DNA of 64,000 nt. Origin: Psychrobacter raelei. Lineage in GTDB: Bacteria > Pseudomonadota > Gammaproteobacteria > Pseudomonadales > Moraxellaceae. The position numbers were made by a program, and so were the translations under genes. The stretch covers positions 1,178,001 through 1,242,000 of the forward strand of contig NZ_CP093310.2 of assembly GCF_022631235.3 (NCBI RefSeq). Reading direction: 5' to 3'. Positions 56,292 to 64,000 of the stretch are shown in pieces. Within the stretch, counting starts at the first letter, position 1; each line of letters starts with the position of its first letter. A model generated the notes under the pieces. That model did not search any database. It was given only the letters and a program-made list of their open reading frames with translations, and was not told where the DNA came from.

Positions 56292-58028
56292 ATGCCCGTA
56301 AGCCCTGCCAACCCCTCCGATTCTGCTTGTCATCCGGCTCAATCTACTAAGATTGACGGCTCATCTATTAATCATAATTGTGCTGAGCAATATGGCGGTG
56401 AGCCGGTGCTGAGTGTCAGTCACCTACATATTGCGCAAGCACACACTGTGCTGGTGCAGGATCTATCCTATCGGCTGTATCAAAAGCAAACTTTGGCCAT
56501 CGTTGGCGAGTCCGGCTCTGGTAAGTCTTTATCGAGCTTGGCGCTCCTTGGCCTATTGCCTGAGAGCTTAAGCGTTAAGGGGACGGTCAGCTTACAGCAG
56601 GTAGGCGAGTTGCCCATCACCCAGCAGCCGGATGGCTTTGCTAGGCGTCAAGTTAAGCGTGAGCGTATTTTAAAGCAAGTCCGCGGGGCAAAAATTGCGA
56701 TGGTGTTCCAAGAGCCAATGACGGCCTTAAACCCCCTGCATACAGTAGGCAAGCAAATTGCTGAGAGTCTGCGCTTGAGTGGCCTCCCAAAATCTCAGAT
56801 TAAAGCGCGCATTATTGAGCTGTTAAATGATGTCAATATCAAGCAGCCTGAGCAAAAATTAAATCGCTATCCGCATGAGCTCTCAGGGGGTCAGCGTCAG
56901 CGGGTAATGATTGCTATGGCGCTTGCTCAAAACCCCGATGTGCTCATTGCCGATGAGCCCACCACCGCTCTTGATGTCAGCTTGCAGCATGAGATTCTTG
57001 AGCTGCTTAATCGGCTAAAACAACAAAAAGGCATGGCGATGTTGCTGATCAGCCATGATCTGAACCTAGTACGCCGCTATAGCCATCAAATCATTGTGAT
57101 GCAGCAAGGCACAGTGGTGGAGCAAGGGCTAAGTGAGCAGATTTTTAACCATCCCAAAAGCGCTTATACCCTGTCGTTAATTAACCAAAACTTTGGCCCA
57201 GCGCTATCTTTATCAGATGATAGCGATACCGTACCTATTATTAAAGCCATCAACTTATCAATTGCCTTTGCTGCCAAAAAAAGTCTGCTGGGCGGGGTGA
57301 GTGAGTGGGCACCTGCAGTAAACAATGTCAGCTTTGAGTTGGCCCGTGGCGCCTCGTTAGGTATTGTGGGTGAGTCAGGCTCAGGCAAGACCACCATCGC
57401 CTTGGCCTTGTCTCGATTGCTCAGTACTCAGGCTCAGGTAAGCGGCGAGATTGACGTGGCAGGCATAAAAGTAAATAGCCTAAGCAAAAGTAAGCTGCGT
57501 CACTTTCGTTCTACCTTACAAATGGTGTTTCAAGATCCTTTCGCCAGTATCAATCCACGATTTAACGTCATGCAAATCATTGAAGAAGGTCTATTGGTAA
57601 AAGGGGTGGACAAGGCTGAGCGTGAAAAGGCAGTGATTGACGTGCTACAAACGGTGAACTTACCGCCAGACTTTGTTTATCGCTATCCACATGAGCTGTC
57701 AGGAGGTCAACGTCAAAGAGTGGCACTGGCACGTGCACTGATTATGCGTCCAAAGGTTATCATCTTAGATGAGCCGACCTCTGCCTTAGATAGCAGCACC
57801 CAGGTGGCTGTGGTGCATCTACTAAGAGATATCCAGGCGCGGTTTGGTATCAGCTATATCTTTATCAGCCATGATCTAAAAGTTGTGCAGGCTTTGTGCC
57901 AGCACATTATGGTATTAAAGGCGGGGGCGTGTGTCGAATATCAACTCACTCAGCAGCTATTTGAGAATCCTCAGCATCCTTATTCAAAGTTACTGATTGA
58001 TACCAGTGCCCATAGCCAGCAGTTTTAA
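56292..58028 (+). CDS. ABC transporter double-ATPase subunit, YejF/DppDF-like
   Basis: The 578-residue protein joins two ABC ATPase domains of the peptide/nickel importer type. The first has VGESGSGKSLSS at about residue 71 and HELSGGQRQRVMIAMA. The second has VGESGSGKTTIALA at about 357 and HELSGGQRQRVALARA. Each has a Walker B (DEPTTALD, DEPTSALD). This fused form occurs in YejF (microcin C and peptide uptake) and in glutathione importers (GsiA). No permease or binding-protein gene is adjacent, so partners must lie elsewhere. The N-terminus has about 40 extra residues. A weak purine stretch precedes the ATG. Confidence 0.88.
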   Translation: MPVSPANPSDSACHPAQSTKIDGSSINHNCAEQYGGEPVLSVSHLHIAQAHTVLVQDLSYRLYQKQTLAIVGESGSGKSLSSLALLGLLPESLSVKGTVSLQQVGELPITQQPDGFARRQVKRERILKQVRGAKIAMVFQEPMTALNPLHTVGKQIAESLRLSGLPKSQIKARIIELLNDVNIKQPEQKLNRYPHELSGGQRQRVMIAMALAQNPDVLIADEPTTALDVSLQHEILELLNRLKQQKGMAMLLISHDLNLVRRYSHQIIVMQQGTVVEQGLSEQIFNHPKSAYTLSLINQNFGPALSLSDDSDTVPIIKAINLSIAFAAKKSLLGGVSEWAPAVNNVSFELARGASLGIVGESGSGKTTIALALSRLLSTQAQVSGEIDVAGIKVNSLSKSKLRHFRSTLQMVFQDPFASINPRFNVMQIIEEGLLVKGVDKAEREKAVIDVLQTVNLPPDFVYRYPHELSGGQRQRVALARALIMRPKVIILDEPTSALDSSTQVAVVHLLRDIQARFGISYIFISHDLKVVQALCQHIMVLKAGACVEYQLTQQLFENPQHPYSKLLIDTSAHSQQF

Positions 58029-58033
58029 CCCAT

Positions 58034-58060
58034 CAAAAAACCCGCCTATAAAGACGGGTT
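58034..58060 (-). terminator. folE terminator
   Basis: AACCCGCC and GACGGGTT pair (one G-T) around a six-base loop; on the minus strand TTTTTTGATG follows. Confidence 0.8.
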
Positions 58061-58103
58061 GATATCAGTAAACACGGTCAATGGCTAGGGATAGATAAGC
58101 GGT

Positions 58104-58709
58104 TTAAAGCTTTGAGGCCGGCAGCGCAGCAAAGAATTCGTTGCGGGCTTGCATATCCGTCTTAAAGTCGCCTAGCATGGCTGTGGTACGGGTGCTAGAT
58201 AACTGCTTATTGACCCCGCGCATCATCATACACATGTGCGAGGCGTCCATAACTACAGCTACGCCGCGGCACTGAGTCACCTCCATGATGGCTTCAGCGA
58301 CTTGTTGGCTTAAGCTTTCTTGGATTTGTAAGCGGCGGGCATACATATCGATAATGCGTGCCACTTTGGATAAGCCCAGTACTTTGCCATCTGGTAAGTA
58401 GCCCACATGAGCGACACCATGAAACGGCAGCAAGTGATGCTCACACAATGAGTAAAACTCAATATTATGCACCAATACCAACTCAGAGTTATCCGTAGGG
58501 AATACCGCATTATTGGTCACTTCAGTGAGTGATTGATGATATCCTTGGGTTAAATAACCAAATGCCTTGGCGGCGCGAGTAGGCGTATCTAGTAAGCCTG
58601 GTCGATTTAAATCTTCTCCAGTAGAGGCGATTAATTTGGCATAAAGATCAGGACTGGGCAGTCTGGGATCTAGGGCTGTTTTTAAAGAATTTGAATTAGA
58701 ATCACACAT
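58104..58709 (-). CDS. folE: GTP cyclohydrolase I
   Basis: FolE opens the imidazole ring of GTP for folate synthesis. The 201 residues show [20 protein letters not shown], with the zinc Cys and His, then [32 protein letters not shown] and [15 protein letters not shown] with the third zinc Cys. ATG at 58709 (MCDSNSNS) is chosen over an in-frame start five codons earlier; neither has a strong ribosome site. It is divergent from fabI across about 265 bases holding two inverted repeats. Confidence 0.95.
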   Translation of the reverse strand: MCDSNSNSLKTALDPRLPSPDLYAKLIASTGEDLNRPGLLDTPTRAAKAFGYLTQGYHQSLTEVTNNAVFPTDNSELVLVHNIEFYSLCEHHLLPFHGVAHVGYLPDGKVLGLSKVARIIDMYARRLQIQESLSQQVAEAIMEVTQCRGVAVVMDASHMCMMMRGVNKQLSSTRTTAMLGDFKTDMQARNEFFAALPASKL

Positions 58710-58819
58710 AGTTATAAATAGCAAAATAGAAGAATGCTATAGCTTAACGGCTACAAATAAATTGTAAAGGTCTTTGTCAAAAAATAGCTGAGTATTTTTC
58801 ACCTAAGAGATAAAAAAAC

Positions 58820-58875
58820 ACAGATTACTGTGAATTATGCTGACTTTTGTATTATTATGCACATCACAAAAGTCT
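58820..58875. promoter_or_regulatory. Two inverted repeats in the folE/fabI divergent region
   Basis: CACAG-ATTA-CTGTG (58820-58833) is a perfect 14-base palindrome-type site. Just after it GACTTTTGT (58843-58851) and ACAAAAGTC (58867-58875) form a nine-bp inverted repeat with a 15-base gap. They lie about 100-155 bases upstream of fabI. They could be operators or a leader hairpin. Confidence 0.45.
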
Positions 58876-58975
58876 GAGTGAACACTTGGTACTAAAAATG
58901 GAGTCCCTTTATCTTAACATCAGGTGGGGGACAATGATAAAACAACGAAAAATTATAAATAAGGGAGTAATAGTG

Positions 58976-59782
58976 ATGTTATTACAAGGTAAACGTTTTG
59001 TGGTGACGGGTATTGCCAGTAAGTTATCTATCGCTTGGGCCATCGCTGAGGCATTACATAGAGAAGGGGCGTCATTGATTTTAACTTATCCCAATGACAA
59101 GATGAAAAAACGCGTAGATATGGCGGCAGAGGCTTTCGGTGCAGATTTGGTATTGCCCTGTGATGTAGGCTCGGATGCTGAGATTGACGCGTGTTTTGCC
59201 GCTGTGGCTGAGCACTGGGAAGACGGTATCGACGGGGTAGTCCATGCCATTGGTTTTGCACCCGCTGATGAGCTTAATGGGGACTTCACTCAAGTGACCA
59301 GCCGTGAAGGTAGCGCCATTGCTCATGACATTTCTGCGTACAGTTTTGTGGCGCTGGCACGTGCCTCAAGAGCGCTATTGGCCAAGCGTCAAGGCTCATT
59401 GCTGACGTTGACTTACCAAGGCAGTATATCGGTTATTCCAAACTACAACGTAATGGGTATGGCCAAAGCCAGCCTTGAGGCCAGTGTGCGCTATTTAGCG
59501 GCTTCTATGGGCGGCGAAGGTATCCGCGTCAATGCCATCTCAGCCGGTCCAATCCGTACCCTAGCGGCCAGCGGTATCAAATCATTCCGTAGAATGCTTG
59601 ATGTGAATGCTAAGATTGCGCCGCTACAACGCAATGTGACTCAGATGGAGGTGGGTAATACAGCTGCCTTCTTATTATCACCTTGGGCCTCAGGGATTAC
59701 CGGTGAAATTGTATTCGTAGATGGTGGCTTTAATACCGTGGCTATCAGTGAGCAGTTGCTATCGCTGGGTGACGAAGAATAA
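58976..59782 (+). CDS. fabI: Enoyl-[acyl-carrier-protein] reductase (NADH)
   Basis: FabI performs the last reduction in each cycle of type II fatty-acid synthesis. The 268 residues show the NADH site [19 protein letters not shown] and the divergent SDR active site [20 protein letters not shown], which holds both tyrosines and the lysine. [17 protein letters not shown] and [13 protein letters not shown] follow. ATG at 58976 is chosen over an in-frame start 43 codons upstream because AAGGGAG lies at the right distance and the N-terminus (MLLQGKRF) then matches the family. A strong terminator follows. Confidence 0.97.
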   Translation: MLLQGKRFVVTGIASKLSIAWAIAEALHREGASLILTYPNDKMKKRVDMAAEAFGADLVLPCDVGSDAEIDACFAAVAEHWEDGIDGVVHAIGFAPADELNGDFTQVTSREGSAIAHDISAYSFVALARASRALLAKRQGSLLTLTYQGSISVIPNYNVMGMAKASLEASVRYLAASMGGEGIRVNAISAGPIRTLAASGIKSFRRMLDVNAKIAPLQRNVTQMEVGNTAAFLLSPWASGITGEIVFVDGGFNTVAISEQLLSLGDEE

Positions 59783-59811
59783 GCATGCCATAACATCAAA
59801 GCACATCAAAT

Positions 59812-59847
59812 AAAAAAGACGTTAACGAGGGTTAACGTCTTTTTTTA
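59812..59847. terminator. Bidirectional terminator after fabI
   Basis: AAAAAAGACGTTAAC and GTTAACGTCTTTTTT form a perfect 15-bp stem around GAGG. It also faces the 54-residue gene on the other strand. Confidence 0.95.
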
Positions 59848-59875
59848 TAAAACTTTGATTTAACAATAAACTTAA

Positions 59876-60040
59876 TTAGCTGTCTTGGCTATCTTCATGG
59901 TCTTCGTGATCATGCAGACCCTGCATCATATCTAAGGCGCAATCATCGGTACGCTGCTGGTCTTTTTTGTCTAAATGGTCTTGGTTAATATCATTACGCG
60001 CCATTTTGGTGGTTTCGTTAACGCTATTATCATCGGACAT
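59876..60040 (-). CDS. Small acidic, His-rich protein of 54 residues
   Basis: This short frame begins ATGTCCGATGATAATAGC with AAGGAG eight bases upstream, one of the best ribosome sites in the window, so it is probably translated. The product is highly charged and soluble: it starts MSDDNSVNETTKMARND and has a central KKDQQRTDDCALDMM. It ends with GLHDHEDHEDSQDS, a His/Asp/Glu cluster that could bind metal. One Cys is present. I recognise no family. It faces fabI across a shared terminator, and a 16-base palindrome lies in its upstream region. Confidence 0.68.
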   Translation of the reverse strand: MSDDNSVNETTKMARNDINQDHLDKKDQQRTDDCALDMMQGLHDHEDHEDSQDS

Positions 60041-60146
60041 GGTGGTTCTCCTTGTTACAGCACTCCGTGCAGTGGGGGTCTATCTATGTGATTGATTGGG
60101 TGATTGATTGGTTGTTATTAAAAAATTATAAATAAGTCACTTTTTT

Positions 60147-60189
60147 ATTATAAAACCAAATCAAACCTAGTGTGTTTACAAATGTAAAC
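60147..60189 (-). promoter_or_regulatory. Palindromic operator and -10 element upstream of the 54-residue gene
   Basis: GTTTACA-AA-TGTAAAC (60174-60189) is a perfect inverted repeat. On the minus strand TATAAT (complement of 60147-60152) lies 21 bases beyond it. The palindrome would cover the -35 zone or just upstream of it, as expected for a repressor site. Two 12-bp repeats of TGATTGATTGGG type lie at 60089-60112. Confidence 0.45.
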
Positions 60190-60283
60190 TAATATGGAGA
60201 TGTGGTTAATAAAACCACCCACCGCACCTTAGTGTATCAATGATGTAACGCAGCGCACAAATTTTAAGCGCTACAGCCGATGA

Positions 60284-61459
60284 TTACTGGGCATCGAAGT
60301 CCAGCCACACCCAGCTGTTTTCAAGCCAGCCCATTATTGTCTCAAGCGGCAAATCAGCGGCCAATAAATCCTGATAAGTTAGGCTTTGTGCATCCGCTAA
60401 GCGTTGTAATAGCTCGGCTTCACAGCCGCTTATGTCCTCTAAACGCTGACCGTTGGCAAAGACAGTGATTTGGTCTGCCTGTTGGCTATAAATGAGGCGG
60501 CTGCTGTAGTCTGTCTTAATGACGGCGCCCTCTTTAAGTGCCTGCTCCAGCTCTGAGACATCGAGCGCTTCTTCGGGCACCAGTAGCTCGTATTGGCGCT
60601 TGCTGACCACTTCACTGACGGCTTGTGCAATCAGCTGATCACCTTGTTCAGACTGTAGCTTGGCCAACAGCTGAGACTTAATTTGGGCAATACTTGAGGC
60701 TTCAAGTTGACCTGAAGGCTGCAAGGGCTGCTCTAGTAGCAGTGGGGTAAATAACGAGGGCTCAGCGGTCGCAATGTCCACCAAGCTATCTAGTACTTGC
60801 ATTAAGTTTGGACGTCGAAAGCCAAATGAAAAAGTCAGGCAATCATCCTGAGCCACCCCGTAATGAGAGAGCTTGGGTGGCACATATAACACGTCACCTG
60901 GCTCTAATATCTCATCAAAGATAAGCTCACCCATGTCATCGAAAATACGAATGGGTTGATCGGCAATAAACTCAGTACCGGCATCACACACCTTGCCCAG
61001 TTGCCAGCGTCTGTGACCATAGCCTTGCGCCAAAAACACATCATATTCATCATAGTGCTTGCCCACAGAGCCGCCAGCAGGGGCGTAGGACACCATAATG
61101 TCATCACGCTGCCACTGCGGAATAAAGTTAAAAGCATGCCATAATTGACCCAGCTCAGGTGACCATTGTTCTAAGTTTTGTACCAACACTGTCCATTGCT
61201 CAGGTAAATCGTCAAACATTTCCTCAGATAAAGGGCTTTGCTGAAGATGCCACTGATCGCCTTGTGACGTCGGGTTTTGGGTCAGCAGCCGAGCTGTGGC
61301 TGCCTCATCTAGGCTAAGACCTAAAATATCATCTGGCTCAAACATGCCGGCCAGTTGTGGTAAGCCTTGTTTAATGAGTAAAGGTTTTTTTTGCCAATAG
61401 TCACGCAAGAAGACCTCAGGGCTGATGTTATCTGGCAGACAAAACTTAATGGTATTCAT
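60284..61459 (-). CDS. roxA: 50S ribosomal protein L16 3-hydroxylase (JmjC-type)
   Basis: RoxA (YcfD) is an Fe(II)/2-oxoglutarate oxygenase that hydroxylates an arginine of ribosomal protein L16. The 391 residues have KKPLLIKQGLP near the N-terminus and the cupin iron site GKHYDEYDVFLAQ. His135 and Asp137 are the first ligands, and His199 in LSHYGVAQ is the third, spaced as in E. coli YcfD. YGHRRWQLG and the C-terminal winged-helix part follow. ATG at 61459 (MNTIKFCLPD) is chosen over an in-frame start 48 codons upstream, which would add an unrelated hydrophobic tail. The ribosome site is poor. Confidence 0.9.
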   Translation of the reverse strand: MNTIKFCLPDNISPEVFLRDYWQKKPLLIKQGLPQLAGMFEPDDILGLSLDEAATARLLTQNPTSQGDQWHLQQSPLSEEMFDDLPEQWTVLVQNLEQWSPELGQLWHAFNFIPQWQRDDIMVSYAPAGGSVGKHYDEYDVFLAQGYGHRRWQLGKVCDAGTEFIADQPIRIFDDMGELIFDEILEPGDVLYVPPKLSHYGVAQDDCLTFSFGFRRPNLMQVLDSLVDIATAEPSLFTPLLLEQPLQPSGQLEASSIAQIKSQLLAKLQSEQGDQLIAQAVSEVVSKRQYELLVPEEALDVSELEQALKEGAVIKTDYSSRLIYSQQADQITVFANGQRLEDISGCEAELLQRLADAQSLTYQDLLAADLPLETIMGWLENSWVWLDFDAQ

Positions 61460-61643
61460 AAAAAAGGGTATCCATATTGAGGGTATAGGTGGCGAAATAA
61501 AAATATTAATGGGGCTTTTATGAGTGCAAAGAAAGAAAAAAATATAAAAATTGGGTGTTGTATCTGATTTTATTGCTTTATTATGAGCACTAAAATCAGA
61601 CAAGTTATTTGTCTTTTATGTTTATTATTGCATTAAGGTATCT

Positions 61644-61826
61644 ATGAAAAAACTCACCCTTTTGACCATTCTTATTAGCAGTCTCATGCTCCAAGCCTGT
61701 GTCCATAAGTTGGTCACTGTGCCGGTTAAAGTCGCCTACAAAACCACCAAAGGCGTAGTTAAAGGAACCGTTGCTGTGACCAAAGCCATTATTCCAGGCG
61801 GTGATGACGACGATAAAAAAGAGTAA
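61644..61826 (+). CDS. Small lipoprotein, NF038104-like
   Basis: The 60-residue product has a lipoprotein signal ending SLMLQAC (Cys19). A short mature part follows, VHKLVTVPVKVAYKTTKGVV, and it ends with PGGDDDDKKE. The VTVPVxVAYKTTKGVVKGT pattern recalls a family of tiny lipoproteins in Moraxellaceae that I remember under NF038104; its role is unknown. AAGGTATCT precedes the ATG. It is divergent from roxA and has a strong terminator. Confidence 0.82.
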   Translation: MKKLTLLTILISSLMLQACVHKLVTVPVKVAYKTTKGVVKGTVAVTKAIIPGGDDDDKKE

Positions 61827-61870
61827 CTAAAATCTAAAGGGTTTAATACTCAAGATATACGTTATCAAGC

Positions 61871-61904
61871 ATAAAAACCCTGCTTATCAAAGCAGGGTTT
61901 TTAT
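61871..61904. terminator. Bidirectional terminator
   Basis: ATAAAAACCCTGCTT and AAGCAGGGTTTTTAT pair perfectly around ATCA. It ends both the small lipoprotein gene and purB. Confidence 0.95.
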
Positions 61905-61944
61905 TACGGCACTAATATTCATCACCTTTTAGTCAAGGCTTTGA

Positions 61945-63363
<1,419 letters not shown>

Positions 63364-63583
63364 TTAGCTCAGTGGGTGAAAAACAAGAATAGGAAACGAC
63401 AAATTGTTAACACAATAAATAAAAAACGGCTGCCGCGATGGACAGCAAAACTCAGACCAAACAGCAAAAACGTAAATCAAATACCGCTTCTGATCAGCGT
63501 GGTTTGCAATTATAGCAATTAATGACGCTAAGTGACCTTTTAAGTCTAATAAAGTCTAAAAAAGCAAAGTCTAAAAAATGGCG

Positions 63584-63814
63584 CTATACTGAAGCAGCAG
63601 CATCAAATATAGCACTAATAAATGCATACCATAAGAATGAAGTGACTATGAGATAAGCCACAGTCACAGCACATAAGAAAATAATTTTATTCTTCGAATA
63701 GTCGGGCTTAGAATTGTCAGAGGACTCACTAGTAAGTGCAATCAGCCCTAGCAAAATCGAAAGCCAAACAACAACTAATAGTAATAGAATAAACATAGCA
63801 CTCCATATAAGCAT
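63584..63814 (-). CDS. Hypothetical small membrane protein
   Basis: The 76-residue product has two membrane helices: AMFILLLLVVVWLSILLGLI near the N-terminus, and IIFLCAVTVAYLIVTSFLWY. They are joined by a polar loop (SESSDNSKPDYSKNK). I recognise no family. The start ATGCTTATATGG has only AAAGAAA upstream. It lies between purB and mnmA on the same strand and could be read from the mnmA transcript. A two-helix frame of this kind on the same strand is unlikely by chance, but translation is not certain. Confidence 0.5.
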   Translation of the reverse strand: MLIWSAMFILLLLVVVWLSILLGLIALTSESSDNSKPDYSKNKIIFLCAVTVAYLIVTSFLWYAFISAIFDAAASV

Positions 63815-63860
63815 GATTTCTTTTATATCAAGGAGTGACTAAATGACTTATCTCACTTAA

Positions 63861-64000
<140 letters not shown>

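Overview
The window reads as chromosomal DNA of a gammaproteobacterium of the family Moraxellaceae, most likely Psychrobacter. This is inferred from a CarO-type outer membrane porin, a Moraxellaceae-style gene order (lapA next to pyrF, lpxB next to rnhB, divergent ppsA/ppsR) and the general protein character. Almost everything is housekeeping. I see no insertion sequence, prophage, CRISPR array, rRNA or tRNA gene. Both edges cut genes: a Gcr-type site-specific recombinase at the left and mnmA at the right.

Layout. 1-5.2 kb: recombinase fragment and two paralogous FadE-type acyl-CoA dehydrogenases, each with its own terminator. 5.6-9.5 kb (minus): ahcY, metF and rsmE, a methyl-cycle cluster, preceded by what looks like an S-adenosylhomocysteine riboswitch with unusually long arms and a promoter at the expected distance. 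9.7-13.4 kb: a CarO-like porin behind a long RNA hairpin, a phosphopantetheinyl transferase, pal and a small unknown protein. 13.6-20 kb: pepN, DAHP synthase, lpxB, rnhB. 20-26 kb (minus): a large lipoprotein hydrolase, a helical-repeat lipoprotein, coq7 and an L,D-transpeptidase, so a cell-envelope-weighted block. 26.4-36.5 kb (plus): prmB, aroC, a nitroreductase, gpsA, sixA, a membrane protein, pyrD, cvpA, purF and an exported RidA-like protein. 36.6-43.5 kb (minus): a DASS anion transporter, a DinF-type MATE exporter and yajC-secD-secF, with two strong unexplained RNA structures around yajC. 43.8-46.8 kb (plus): lapA, pyrF, a metallophosphoesterase and a histidine phosphatase. 46.9-52.6 kb: rpsT, an RDD membrane protein, and ppsA with its regulator ppsR. 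52.7-60 kb: sthA, a HIT protein, dusB, a double-ATPase ABC protein, folE, fabI and a 54-residue acidic protein. 60.3-64 kb: an L16 hydroxylase (RoxA/YcfD), a small lipoprotein, purB, a two-helix membrane protein and mnmA.

The most interesting material is in the leaders rather than the genes: the candidate SAH riboswitch, the structured leader of yajC, the 73-nt hairpin between yajC and secD, and the hairpin in front of the porin. Short tandem duplications of 12-18 bp recur in the intergenic DNA, and several standard enzymes carry long hydrophilic N-terminal extensions.
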